Assembly (NCBI RefSeq): GCF_014638005.1
Contig: NZ_BMFG01000008.1
Location: 62,001 to 126,000 of the forward strand
DNA length: 64,000 bases
Direction of reading: 5' to 3'
DNA from: Flavobacterium orientale
GTDB lineage: Bacteria; Bacteroidota; Bacteroidia; Flavobacteriales; Flavobacteriaceae
A program made the position numbers and the translations under genes. How positions within the stretch are numbered: the first letter of the stretch is position 1; every line of letters begins with the position of its first letter. Positions 52,055 through 60,397 of this stretch are shown here, piece after piece. The notes below the pieces were generated by a model, which was given only the letters and a program-made list of their open reading frames with translations, was not told the origin of the DNA and did not search any database.

Positions 52055-54501
52055 GTAACATCTACATTAACAACAAGCTTCACCGAACGATATTGCACAA
52101 TAACATCAAAACTATTCAGTATTTTCTGGATAGTTTTTTTTGTTTGTTGTGGCGAAACAGTTTCCGGAATTTTAATCATTATAGTACGGATGTATTCGTT
52201 TCGTATTTTGCTGATTGCAGGCTCTTCCGGGCCTAAAACAGGCATTTGTAAATGTTGACTTAAGACTTGATACAACCAAATCGAACTCTCTTTGACCTTT
52301 TCAAAATCTTTGTGACGCAAAGTAATTTTTACTAATTTATAAAAAGGCGGGTATTTGAAAATTTGTCTTTCATACAATTGTTCTTTATACATTCCTTTAT
52401 AATCAGTATGAGTTACCTGTTGAATAGTGTTGTGATTAGGATTATAGGTTTGAATAACAACCTTACCTTTTTTTTCTGATCTTCCTGCTCTTCCTGAAAC
52501 TTGAGACATCATTTGATAACTACGTTCAAAAGCCCTAAAATCCGGAAAATACAACATATTGTCCGCATTCAAAATGCCTACCAAACTCACGTTGTCAAAA
52601 TCCAAACCTTTGGCAAGCATTTGTGTTCCAACCAAAATATCAACTTCGCGATTTTGAAACTTATCAATGATTTTTTCATAGCCAAATTTTCCACGAGTGG
52701 TATCTTGATCCATTCGTTGAATCTTTTTATTGGGAAATAATGTAGCCAACTCCAACTCAATTTGTTCGGTTCCAAATCCTTTTGTAATTAAATCAACACT
52801 AGAACATTGATGACAATTGGTAGGTTTAGCAATAGAATGTCCGCAATAATGACAACGCAATTGGTTTTTAAACTTATGATAAGTCAAGCTCACATCGCAG
52901 TTGGGACATTGTGGCACGTGTCCGCAAGTGATACATTCTAACAAAGGAGCATAACCTCTTCTATTCTGAAAAAGTATAACTTGTTCACCTAATGAAAGTG
53001 CATTTGTAATCTCCTCCAACAAAGTATCACTAAAATGACCATTCATTCGCTTGCGGAAATATTTGTCTTTCAAATCAACTAAAAGAATTTCCGGCATTGG
53101 CACGTTATTATAACGTTCAAAAAGTTCTACTAATCCATATTTATTATTTTGTGTGTTATAATAGGTTTCTAAACTAGGAGTTGCAGAACCCAAAACCACT
53201 TTTGCCTGATGAAAATTAGCCAAAACCGTCACAGCATCACGAGCATGATAACGTGGTGCCGGATCTACTTGTTTAAAATTTTGTTCGTGTTCTTCATCAA
53301 CTATCACCAATCCCAGATTAGAAAAAGGTAAAAACATTGCAGATCGGGCCCCTATCACAACTTGGGCTTTTGGTGAATTTTCTAAAACTTGATTCCAAAC
53401 CTCCACCCTTTCATTGTTACTGTATTTTGAATGAAAAACGGCAACTTTATTTCCGAAAAACTTTCGTAGTCTTGAAAGCAATTGAGTTGTTAATGCAATT
53501 TCGGGCAACAAAAATAAAATTTGCTTGCCGGTGTCTAAAGATTCTTGAATCAGTTTGCTGTAAATTTCGGTTTTCCCGCTTGAGGTGACGCCATGAAGCA
53601 AACAAATATCTTTTTGAGTTAGTTGCTTTTTAATTTCCAATAAAGCCTTCTGTTGAGCTTCACTTAAAATTAATTCGGAATCCATTGCATCTGTTTTAAA
53701 ATCTGTTCTGTCTTCGATCAAATGGTATTCTTCAAAAATTGCTTTGTCAATCAAAACTTTCAAAACCGCTGAAGAAACTGAAGTAAATTCGAGTAATTGT
53801 TTTACTGAAATCGGCTTTCTTTCTACTGCTTGCAATTGAAAAAATCCTAATAATAATTCACTTTGCTTTTTTGCTTTTATAACATTTAATAAATCGCTCA
53901 AAGCTTCATTTGATGCATAATTTTGATGTATTCGAATATATCGCACTAACTTTGGTTTGTATACTTCCTGAATTTCTTCCTGAAGCAACAATATGTTTTT
54001 ATCGATTAATTTTTGAATAATCGGAAAAACATTTTTTTTGTTTAAAATAGCAATTACATCATTTATCTTTAAAGAGCTTTGATGTTGAAGAGCTTCAAAA
54101 ATAAGAAACTCATCATCTGAAAGTGATAAATCATCTACAACTATCTCTTGTTTTGCTGAGAGTATTGTTTCGCTTTCTAAAAGTAATGTTGAAGGCAATG
54201 CCGCTCTGAAAACTTCGCCAATCGAACACATATAATAGGTTGCAATCCATTGCCAATGCTTTAACTGCCATTGGTTTACAATAGGTTTTTCGTCTAAAAT
54301 TTGATGGATTTCTTTTGCTTCATATAACGATGGTGGATTTTGATGAAGTTCAAGTGCAATAGCTGTAAAGATTTTGCTTTTCCCAAACGGAACGGCAATT
54401 CGCATTCCGGGTTGTATGAAATGAAATTCTGTTTCCGATACTAAATAGGTAAAGGTTTTGTTTAATGCTAGCGGTAGAATGACTTCAACATAATAAGGCA
54501 T
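52051..54501 (-). CDS. priA: Primosomal protein N' (PriA helicase)
   Basis: An 816-aa replication-restart helicase. N-terminal 3'-DNA-binding domain (MPYYVEVILPLALNKTFTY, GMRIAVPFGKSKI); Walker A LHGVTSSGKTEIYSKLI; DEEH box VIVDEEHEQNFKQ; the zinc-binding region CITCGHVPQCPNCD...CHYCGH...CHQCS with eight cysteines; C-terminal helicase motifs LVGTQMLAKGLDFDNV and QVSGRAGRSEKKGKV. It starts 39 bp after the end of the YihY gene on the same strand and overlaps the LytTR stop by 4 bp. Confidence 0.97.
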   Translation of the reverse strand: MPYYVEVILPLALNKTFTYLVSETEFHFIQPGMRIAVPFGKSKIFTAIALELHQNPPSLYEAKEIHQILDEKPIVNQWQLKHWQWIATYYMCSIGEVFRAALPSTLLLESETILSAKQEIVVDDLSLSDDEFLIFEALQHQSSLKINDVIAILNKKNVFPIIQKLIDKNILLLQEEIQEVYKPKLVRYIRIHQNYASNEALSDLLNVIKAKKQSELLLGFFQLQAVERKPISVKQLLEFTSVSSAVLKVLIDKAIFEEYHLIEDRTDFKTDAMDSELILSEAQQKALLEIKKQLTQKDICLLHGVTSSGKTEIYSKLIQESLDTGKQILFLLPEIALTTQLLSRLRKFFGNKVAVFHSKYSNNERVEVWNQVLENSPKAQVVIGARSAMFLPFSNLGLVIVDEEHEQNFKQVDPAPRYHARDAVTVLANFHQAKVVLGSATPSLETYYNTQNNKYGLVELFERYNNVPMPEILLVDLKDKYFRKRMNGHFSDTLLEEITNALSLGEQVILFQNRRGYAPLLECITCGHVPQCPNCDVSLTYHKFKNQLRCHYCGHSIAKPTNCHQCSSVDLITKGFGTEQIELELATLFPNKKIQRMDQDTTRGKFGYEKIIDKFQNREVDILVGTQMLAKGLDFDNVSLVGILNADNMLYFPDFRAFERSYQMMSQVSGRAGRSEKKGKVVIQTYNPNHNTIQQVTHTDYKGMYKEQLYERQIFKYPPFYKLVKITLRHKDFEKVKESSIWLYQVLSQHLQMPVLGPEEPAISKIRNEYIRTIMIKIPETVSPQQTKKTIQKILNSFDVIVQYRSVKLVVNVDVT

Positions 54502-54540
54502 AATTCAATTTTTAATGGGCAGATAAACTATTGTTATAGC

Positions 54541-55467
54541 TTAATCAAAAAGATTTTTTCGCTTTAATTTATTGATAGAAGCATTCAATTCAAATCCAAG
54601 TAACAAAATCATGCAGTTAATCCAGATATAAAACATCAAAATTAACAAGGTTCCGATGGATCCATAAAGTTCATTATACTTTGCAAATTTCACCACATAA
54701 ATTCCAAAAACATAGGAGGATAAAAGTATTAATATTGTTGTAAAAACTGAGCCAATACTTATAAAAGATATATTAGATGTTTCTTTTGCTCCATATTTGT
54801 ATAACAATGAGGTTGTGATTAAAATCATAATAATAACAAATCCATAACGAGTGAGCTGAATCAAGGAAATATTTCCCTCTACAACTTCGTGAAATTGAAT
54901 ACTTTGTATGAATACCTCAGAAATTAAAATTGCTGCCACTGTAACAATCAGCAGTAATGAAAAAAGCAATGACATGGCAAGAGCTATAAAATATTGACGA
55001 AAAAAACTTCTGGAAATAGTGATATGATACGATGTTTCAAAACCTCCCAAAATGGCATTAATTCCATTTGACATTAAAAAAATTGATAATATAAAACCCG
55101 AAGAAAGCAATCCTTGATAACTGTTGTTTAAAATATCGTCAATTATGCTTTTAATTGCTTCATAGGTATTTGGAGGAACTCCGTCTTCAACAAATTTCAA
55201 AAAATCATCTTGAAATCCTTCAATTGGAATAAAAGGAATCAAGTTTAAAATGAATAAAGCAAACGGAAATAAAGCCATGAAAAAACTAAAAGCAATGGCA
55301 CCGGCACGATAGGAAAAAGCTCCTTTTATAATTCCTAAAAAATACAATTCCATTAAATCATAAAAAGACAAACCCTCTAACCACGGTAATTTTATCTTTT
55401 TAATAAAACGTACGATGTGTTTTAAAACCGGTATTTTATCAAGTTTTTCTTCAATTTCAATAGACAT
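54541..55467 (-). CDS. YihY/BrkB-family inner-membrane protein
   Basis: A 308-aa protein with about six membrane helices (IAFSFFMALFPFALFILNLI, LLSSGFILSIFLMSNGINAI, FIALAMSLLFSLLLIVTVAA, YGFVIIMILITTSLLYKYGA, ILILLSSYVFGIYVVKFAKY, LLILMFYIWINCMILLLGFE) and the family signature YRAGAIAFSFFMALFPFALF and ASINKLKRK. Once called ribonuclease BN, its true function is unknown; it may transport or handle lipids. The stop-to-start gap with nadC is 1 bp. Confidence 0.93.
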   Translation of the reverse strand: MSIEIEEKLDKIPVLKHIVRFIKKIKLPWLEGLSFYDLMELYFLGIIKGAFSYRAGAIAFSFFMALFPFALFILNLIPFIPIEGFQDDFLKFVEDGVPPNTYEAIKSIIDDILNNSYQGLLSSGFILSIFLMSNGINAILGGFETSYHITISRSFFRQYFIALAMSLLFSLLLIVTVAAILISEVFIQSIQFHEVVEGNISLIQLTRYGFVIIMILITTSLLYKYGAKETSNISFISIGSVFTTILILLSSYVFGIYVVKFAKYNELYGSIGTLLILMFYIWINCMILLLGFELNASINKLKRKNLFD

Positions 55468-55468
55468 A

Positions 55469-56326
55469 CTAGATTGCTTTTAAACTCAAGTCCATATTAT
55501 AAACTGAATGCGTCAAGGCTCCCGAAGAAATGTAATTTACGCCACATGCTGCATAATTTCTAATTGTTTTTTCATTGATATTACCCGAACTTTCAGTTAA
55601 GCATTTGTTTCCTATAAGTTGTACCGCTTTTTTGGTCGTTTCAAAATCAAAATTATCTAACAAGATTCTATAAACGCCTCCACTTTCAAGAATTTCTTCT
55701 ACCTCTTTTAGATTTCTGGCTTCAACAATAATTTTCAACTCTAAATTTTTAGTCGCTAAATAATCTTTTGTTTTTTGAATAGCTTTCGCAATTCCTCCGG
55801 CAAAATCATTGTGATTGTCTTTTAACATAATCATGTCATACAATGCAAACCTATGATTTTCGCCACCTCCAATTTTTACAGCCCATTTTTCAGCAGCTCT
55901 AAAACCGGGAGTCGTTTTTCGAGTATCCAATATTTTTGTAGTTGTACCTTGCAACAAGTCAACATATTTTTTTGTTTTTGTAGCAATGGCACTCATGCGT
56001 TGCATCGAATTTAAAACCAAACGCTCTGCTTTCAAAATAGATTGCGAACTTCCACTCACATGAAAAACAACATCACCATATTTTACTTCATTTCCATCTT
56101 CTATAAAAGTTTCAATTTCTAAAGTAGCATCTACATAGTGAAAAATCATTTTGGCAAATGCAACACCGGCAATAATCCCATCTTCTTTTACTAATAATTT
56201 GGCTTTTCCTAAAGCATTTTCAGGAATACAAGCCAAGGAACTGTGATCGCCTTCTCCAATATCTTCTCGTATACCGTTTTCAATAATTCCTAGTAATTCC
56301 TTTTGAAATTGAATTTCACTTATCAT
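55469..56326 (-). CDS. nadC: Nicotinate-nucleotide diphosphorylase (carboxylating)
   Basis: A 285-aa quinolinate phosphoribosyltransferase: GDHSSLACIPENALGKAKLL, ERLVLNSMQRMSAIATKTKK, ILDTRKTTPGFRAAEKWAV, GGGENHRFALYDMIMLKDNH, IIVEARNLKEVEEIL and ESSGNINEKTIRNYAACGVN. It makes nicotinate mononucleotide in NAD synthesis. It heads the nadC-yihY-priA group. Confidence 0.97.
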   Translation of the reverse strand: MISEIQFQKELLGIIENGIREDIGEGDHSSLACIPENALGKAKLLVKEDGIIAGVAFAKMIFHYVDATLEIETFIEDGNEVKYGDVVFHVSGSSQSILKAERLVLNSMQRMSAIATKTKKYVDLLQGTTTKILDTRKTTPGFRAAEKWAVKIGGGENHRFALYDMIMLKDNHNDFAGGIAKAIQKTKDYLATKNLELKIIVEARNLKEVEEILESGGVYRILLDNFDFETTKKAVQLIGNKCLTESSGNINEKTIRNYAACGVNYISSGALTHSVYNMDLSLKAI

Positions 56327-56392
56327 TTTATGCAGTTTAATAGTTTCGCTAAATTAGGAAATCGAAATGAATCTTTTGAACGAAATTGAAAT

Positions 56393-56420
56393 AAAAAAAC
56401 CACGCTTTTACGTGGCTTAT
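56393..56420 (-). terminator. Terminator of the DUF2892 gene
   Basis: Minus-strand hairpin GCCACG...CGTGG(T) with a 6-nt loop and a T-run. Confidence 0.75.
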
Positions 56421-56437
56421 TACTTTTAACTTTGTAT

Positions 56438-56656
56438 TTATTTCTTTTTCTTGACTTCACAAGTGCTTTTTCCTAGCAACGCATAAAGCGGACAAAATGT
56501 TGTGAAAGAGGTTACAATTAAAATTACGCTTAGTGCTAAAACTATCCATTTTAAAGTTTGATTTTCAATTAGAGCTCCTGACATGAATAGAATCAGTAAA
56601 ATAATACCAAAAATAATTCTAACGAAACGGTCCGTATTTCCAATATTTTTTTTCAT
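56438..56656 (-). CDS. DUF2892 (YgaP-type) membrane protein
   Basis: A 72-aa protein: MKKNIGNTDRFVRIIFGIIL opening, two membrane helices (about 13-30 and 34-55), FCPLYALLGKSTC and a basic tail. This is the 'inner membrane protein YgaP' C-terminal module as a separate gene. It lies beside a rhodanese gene, the other half of YgaP, which supports a sulfur-transfer function for the pair. Confidence 0.92.
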   Translation of the reverse strand: MKKNIGNTDRFVRIIFGIILLILFMSGALIENQTLKWIVLALSVILIVTSFTTFCPLYALLGKSTCEVKKKK

Positions 56657-56730
56657 AATTACAAAAGTGTTTGGTTTTTTAGTTGCCTAAAAATAATAAA
56701 AAAATATTGAAAGTGGGATTAAAATTTCAA

Positions 56731-57045
56731 TTAGTTCGGTTCAACGACCGGCCCATCCCATTCTGAAATGCCTCCTGAAAGGTTGTATGTTTTTTCGAAA
56801 CCTAATTGTTGCATGACTTGGCAAGCTTTTGCACTTCTGCTTCCGGCATGACAATACACATAATAGGATTTTGATTTATCCAATTCTTCTAACATATAGA
56901 TAAAACCCTGACCTTTGTAAATATCAATGTTTATTGCTTTTGGAATAACTCCTCGTTCAAATTCTTCAGGTGTTCTCACGTCTAAAATAATAGCGTTATC
57001 ATCGCTTTGGGCATCTACCCACCATTTTTCTTGTTGTAAATTCAT
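56731..57045 (-). CDS. Rhodanese-like sulfurtransferase
   Basis: A 104-aa single rhodanese domain: AIILDVRTPEEFERGVIPKA, INIDIYKGQ, and the active-site loop YYVYCHAGSRSAKACQVM with the catalytic cysteine at about residue 67. It carries persulfide sulfur between partners. It is next to the DUF2892 membrane gene. A hairpin of CTGAG repeats precedes it. Confidence 0.94.
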   Translation of the reverse strand: MNLQQEKWWVDAQSDDNAIILDVRTPEEFERGVIPKAINIDIYKGQGFIYMLEELDKSKSYYVYCHAGSRSAKACQVMQQLGFEKTYNLSGGISEWDGPVVEPN

Positions 57046-57051
57046 TATTTT

Positions 57052-57120
57052 GAGTTACTGAGATTCTGAGTTGCTGAGTAGCTGAGAAAAACTCATTCAC
57101 TCAGCCTCTCAGCCTCTCAG
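57052..57120. repeat. Hairpin of tandem CTGAG 10-mers
   Basis: Left arm TGAGTTACTGAGATTCTGAG and TTGCTGAGTAGCTGAG; right arm CTCAGCCTCTCAGCCTCTCAG. The pattern is the same as at 21926-22020 but the bases differ. Confidence 0.6.
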
Positions 57121-57127
57121 CAAATTA

Positions 57128-57739
57128 TTAAACTTTTATCGAACAACCAATAGCTTTAGTTGTTTTTACGCTTACTTCTTTATTGTTTAGCAAAGCATTT
57201 ACTGCATTTTCGACATATTTTTCTTTAACAGCTGATTCGTCAGCGTGATTGTCATCAATAGCTCCAATGTATTTTACTACATTTCCTTTATTGGTTTTTT
57301 CTAAAATATAAACGTGAGGCGTTTTCGTAGCTCCATATTGTGGATAAATTTTCTGACCTTCATCAAATAAATAAGGAAAAGTAAACCCTTTTTCTTTGGC
57401 TCGAACTTGCATTTTTTCAAAACTGTCTTCTTTTTGTTTTTCCGGATTGTTAGGATTTATAGCAATCACAGGATAGCCTAATTTTTTGTATTTTTTATCC
57501 AATGCAATAATTCTATCTTCATATGCTACTGCATACGGGCAATGATTACAGGTAAAAATCACGATATAACCTTTAGCATCTTTCATATCTCGTAAAGAAA
57601 CTATCTGATTATCAATATTTTTCAAAGTAAAATCTGTAGCAATTGAGCCAATTTCATATCCTTTCTCAGAAGTTACCAGAGTAAACGAAGCTGCCACAAC
57701 AGCCACAAATAACAATAAAGCTAATTTTAATTTTTTCAT
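57128..57739 (-). CDS. Thioredoxin-family (redoxin) exported protein
   Basis: A 203-aa protein with signal peptide (MKKLKLALLLFVAVVAASFT). Redoxin fold: GSIATDFTLKNIDNQIVSLR, YIVIFTCNHCPYAVAYEDRI (CxxC as C-N-H-C), IAINPNNPEKQKEDSFEKMQ, YGATKTPHVYILE. This alkyl-hydroperoxide-reductase-like/TlpA-related form with CNHCP is typical of Bacteroidota. The gene lies just downstream of a TlpA-like gene (6 bp). Confidence 0.93.
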   Translation of the reverse strand: MKKLKLALLLFVAVVAASFTLVTSEKGYEIGSIATDFTLKNIDNQIVSLRDMKDAKGYIVIFTCNHCPYAVAYEDRIIALDKKYKKLGYPVIAINPNNPEKQKEDSFEKMQVRAKEKGFTFPYLFDEGQKIYPQYGATKTPHVYILEKTNKGNVVKYIGAIDDNHADESAVKEKYVENAVNALLNNKEVSVKTTKAIGCSIKV

Positions 57740-57745
57740 AATTTT

Positions 57746-58279
57746 TTAATTTAATAAGGATTTAATTTCGTTTTCTAATTCCGTTTCTGTAAATGCTTTT
57801 TCAAAAAACTTTCGCTTTTCATTTCTAAAAATAATTGTTGCAGGAATAGCTCCTGACCAATCTTTGTTTACTTTTTCAATCCAACTGTTTGCGTCAGGAT
57901 CGTTTAACAAAACCACTTCTGCTTTTAAATCTTTTCTTTTGATAAATGGAATAACCCTACTCTCTGCCATTTTTGGAAAATCCAAACTCACTAAAATCAT
58001 TTTAAATTTTCCGTCTTTGTATTTTTGATTCAATTTTTCAAAATGAGGCAATTCTTCAACACACGGCAAACACCAAGTTGCCCAAAAATTGACAACATAA
58101 GTCGTGTCATTCTTTTGATGAAACAAATGTTCGATACCACTATAATTATAAGAGTTTAATTTGATTCCTTCTTTTTCATAAGTAAGTAATGGTTTACTCA
58201 CTACCTTTTGAGCTGAAACCAACATTGTAAGTAGTAATGTTACTAACAGCACTATAAACTTATAAAAATTGAGTATCAT
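57746..58279 (-). CDS. TlpA-like thiol-disulfide oxidoreductase
   Basis: A 177-aa protein with an N-terminal hydrophobic signal (FYKFIVLLVTLLLTMLVSA) and a thioredoxin domain with VVNFWATWCLPCVEELPHFE (C-L-P-C). It is followed by MILVSLDFPKMAESRVIPFI and GAIPATIIFR (cis-proline). It is a periplasmic reductant or redox shuttle. It forms a pair with the next redoxin and is divergent from marR, sharing the intergenic region with three palindromes. Confidence 0.94.
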   Translation of the reverse strand: MILNFYKFIVLLVTLLLTMLVSAQKVVSKPLLTYEKEGIKLNSYNYSGIEHLFHQKNDTTYVVNFWATWCLPCVEELPHFEKLNQKYKDGKFKMILVSLDFPKMAESRVIPFIKRKDLKAEVVLLNDPDANSWIEKVNKDWSGAIPATIIFRNEKRKFFEKAFTETELENEIKSLLN

Positions 58280-58353
58280 GAAGTATAATTTTCTATAAAA
58301 ATAAGTAGTAAAATTTCACAACAATAAATCTTTAACAAAAATTTAATAGACAT

Positions 58354-58412
58354 TTGTATATACAATTAAAATATTACTATACATTTGTACCTACAAATTT
58401 TGTAATTACAAA
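58354..58412 (+). promoter_or_regulatory. MarR-gene promoter with three operator-like palindromes
   Basis: Palindromes: TTGTATATACAA (58354-58365), ATTTGTA-CC-TACAAAT (58383-58398) and TTTGTAATTACAAA (58399-58412, reaching the A of the ATG). TACATTTG at 58380-58387 fits TAnnTTTG, with TTG at 58354-58356 upstream at 23 nt. The shared half-site TTTGTA suggests MarR-type autoregulation. Confidence 0.65.
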
Positions 58413-58867
58413 TGAAGATAGAAGAAATAATAAAATCAAATTCTGCACTTTCGATTGAAAAGCGAACTGTGTTAAATATTATGTATTCACAAAATGTAAT
58501 TGCAGATAAATTCAATGAACTTTTGAAATCATCCGACTTGTCTTCAGAACAATTTAATGTATTGCGAATTTTAAGAGGTCAAAAAGGGAAACCTGCAAAC
58601 ATGTGTGTCATTCAAGAACGAATGATTGCAAAAACCAGCAACACTACCCGATTGGTAGATAAATTACTTTTGAAAGGATTAGTTATTCGAGAAGTTTGCG
58701 AAGTCAATCGTCGTAAAATGGAAATCACTATTACTGAAAAAGGACTACAACTTTTATCAGAATTAGATCCTAAAATTGAAGCTCATGAAAATTTGTTTGC
58801 AAAAAATTTGACTTCAACTGAATTAGAAAATTTGAACATATTATTAGAAAAATACAGAACTTTATAA
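58412..58867 (+). CDS. MarR-family transcriptional regulator
   Basis: A 151-aa winged-helix regulator: SSEQFNVLRILRGQKGKP (helix 2-3), CVIQERMIAKTSNTTRLVDKL (recognition helix), LVIREVCEVNRRKMEITITE (wing, with DxRxxx-like residues). The cysteines at about 67 and 93 could sense oxidation. Its own ATG overlaps an operator-like palindrome. Genes for a nitroreductase and YceI follow on the same strand. Confidence 0.94.
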   Translation: MKIEEIIKSNSALSIEKRTVLNIMYSQNVIADKFNELLKSSDLSSEQFNVLRILRGQKGKPANMCVIQERMIAKTSNTTRLVDKLLLKGLVIREVCEVNRRKMEITITEKGLQLLSELDPKIEAHENLFAKNLTSTELENLNILLEKYRTL

Positions 58868-58879
58868 CCAAAAATTGCT

Positions 58880-59512
58880 ATGAATAATTTTATAGAAAGC
58901 CAAAAATGGCGTTATGCTACCAAAAAATTTGATGCTACCAAAAAAATTTCTCAACAAGATTTCGAAACCTTAAAAGAGGCAATTCAATTGAGCACATCTT
59001 CTTATGGATTACAGCCTTACCGAATTTTTATTATTGAAAACCCTGAACTTAGAGCACAACTTCAACCACTAGCTTGGGGTCAATCTCAAATTGTTGATGC
59101 TTCAGAAGTGTTAGTTTTCGCAAATATTACTAACTTTGGAGAAGCTGAAATTGATAATTATATCGCTAATTTAGCCAATACAAGAGGAATTCCTGTTGAG
59201 AGTGTAAAAGGTTATGCTGATTTTATGAAAATGAAAATCAATGCTTTAGCAGAAGATGACAGGAACAATTGGACATCAAAACAAACGTATTTAGCTTTAG
59301 GAAATTTATTGAATGCCGCAGCTGAATTAAAAATTGATGTAACACCAATGGAAGGTTTTGAACCTGAAAAAGTTAATGACCTTTTAGGTTTCAATGAAAT
59401 GGGCTTAAATGCTTCTTTGATTGCGACCATTGGATATAGACATGAAGAAGACGCAACTCAACATTACAACAAAGTAAGAAAACCAAAAGAAGAATTATTT
59501 ACAACATTATAA
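58880..59512 (+). CDS. NAD(P)H-dependent nitroreductase (NfsB-like)
   Basis: A 210-aa FMN oxidoreductase: MNNFIESQKWRYATKKFDAT, IQLSTSSYGLQPYRIFIIEN, WTSKQTYLALGNLLNAAAEL, DVTPMEGFEPEKVNDLLGF, IATIGYRHEEDATQHYNKVRK. Residues for FMN phosphate binding (RYATK; S-S-Y-G-L-Q-P) are present. It reduces quinones or nitro compounds. It starts 12 bp after marR, so it is likely under MarR control. Confidence 0.94.
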   Translation: MNNFIESQKWRYATKKFDATKKISQQDFETLKEAIQLSTSSYGLQPYRIFIIENPELRAQLQPLAWGQSQIVDASEVLVFANITNFGEAEIDNYIANLANTRGIPVESVKGYADFMKMKINALAEDDRNNWTSKQTYLALGNLLNAAAELKIDVTPMEGFEPEKVNDLLGFNEMGLNASLIATIGYRHEEDATQHYNKVRKPKEELFTTL

Positions 59513-59537
59513 ACTATAAACTAAAATTAAATAAACA

Positions 59538-60107
59538 ATGAAAAATTTAAAAACTATCGCAATTGCATTAGTAGCTGTATTTTCTACTGTAACAGTAGCA
59601 GCTCAAAACAAAAAAATCAACGTTGAGAAAAGTAATATTGCTTGGGTTGGTAAAAAAGTAACCGGAGCTCACAATGGTACAATCAATTTTAATTCAGGAA
59701 CTTTAGTTTTTGACGGAAAAAAATTAAAAGGTGGTTCCTTTGAAGTAGATATGAACTCTATCACAGTTTTAGATTTAGAAGCCGGAAAAGGAAAAGAAAA
59801 ATTAGAAGGTCATTTAAAAGCTGATGATTTCTTTGGTGTTGCTAAACATTCAACAGCAAAACTGGAGTTTAAAAAAATTGCTGATCAAGGAAATGGTACT
59901 TATACCATAACTGCTGATCTTACAATTAAAAACATCACACAACCTATTACTTTTGAATTGGCTGTTACTGATGAAAGAGTTAGAACTACATTTATGGTGG
60001 ATAGAACAAAATACGGAATTGAATACAAATCAAGCTCTATCTTCAGCGGAATTGGTGATGCAGCTATTAGCGACGATTTTGAATTGACTGTTACTTTGTT
60101 TTTCTAA
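59538..60107 (+). CDS. YceI-family periplasmic protein
   Basis: A 189-aa protein with signal peptide (MKNLKTIAIALVAVFSTVTV) and the YceI lipocalin-like barrel: NIAWVGKKVTGAHNGTINF, SFEVDMNSITVLDLEAG, HLKADDFFGVAKHSTAKLEF, ITADLTIKNITQPITFELAV and SGIGDAAISDDFELTV. It binds isoprenoid lipids such as quinones in known cases. It is the third gene after marR and nfsB-like, and ends at a strong terminator. Confidence 0.95.
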   Translation: MKNLKTIAIALVAVFSTVTVAAQNKKINVEKSNIAWVGKKVTGAHNGTINFNSGTLVFDGKKLKGGSFEVDMNSITVLDLEAGKGKEKLEGHLKADDFFGVAKHSTAKLEFKKIADQGNGTYTITADLTIKNITQPITFELAVTDERVRTTFMVDRTKYGIEYKSSSIFSGIGDAAISDDFELTVTLFF

Positions 60108-60132
60108 AAAAAAACATATGGGAAAAATTGCT

Positions 60133-60167
60133 AAATCCTGATGCTAAAGTGTCAGGATTTTTTTTGC
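60133..60167 (+). terminator. Terminator after yceI
   Basis: AATCCTGA/TCAGGATT hairpin with a 10-nt loop and an eight-T run. Confidence 0.8.
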
Positions 60168-60207
60168 CTAAACAAATCATAAAAATTGATAATTTTAAAC
60201 AAATCGT

Positions 60208-60237
60208 TTGGTTATTCAAATTACATCGCTACATTTG
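60208..60237 (+). promoter_or_regulatory. trp operon promoter
   Basis: TTG (60208-60210), a 19-nt spacer and TACATTTG (60230-60237) match the Bacteroidota sigma-A consensus 16 bp before the leader-peptide ATG. Confidence 0.75.
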
Positions 60238-60253
60238 TGATTCAAATTAAAAC

Positions 60254-60310
60254 ATGAACACATTTTTAAATACAGCTTGGTGGTGGAACAACTTACGTCA
60301 GTCGTCGTGA
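60254..60310 (+). CDS. trpL: trp operon leader peptide
   Basis: ATG to TGA encodes MNTFLNTAWWWNNLRQSS (18 aa) with three adjacent Trp codons at 60278-60286. It is too short for automatic calling but stands between a canonical promoter and an attenuator terminator in front of trpE, so it is convincing as an attenuation sensor. Ribosome stalling at the Trp codons would leave 60304-60310 free to pair downstream. Confidence 0.9.
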   Translation: MNTFLNTAWWWNNLRQSS

Positions 60311-60378
60311 GCTAGCTACCTATAGTTATATTTTTCAAAATATTTAAAAGGGCTTGTCAATCACGACAAGCCCTTTTT
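60304..60378 (+). promoter_or_regulatory. trp attenuator
   Basis: The terminator is GGGCTTGTC/GACAAGCCC with flanking A/T (60346-60378). GTCGTGA (60304-60310, over the leader stop codon) is the exact complement of TCACGAC (60361-60367, terminator loop and start of the 3' arm). With Trp plentiful the ribosome covers 60304-60310 and the terminator forms; with Trp scarce the 7-bp alternative can form and weaken it. Confidence 0.8.
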
Positions 60379-60397
60379 CTTTTTAATTCAATCAAAT

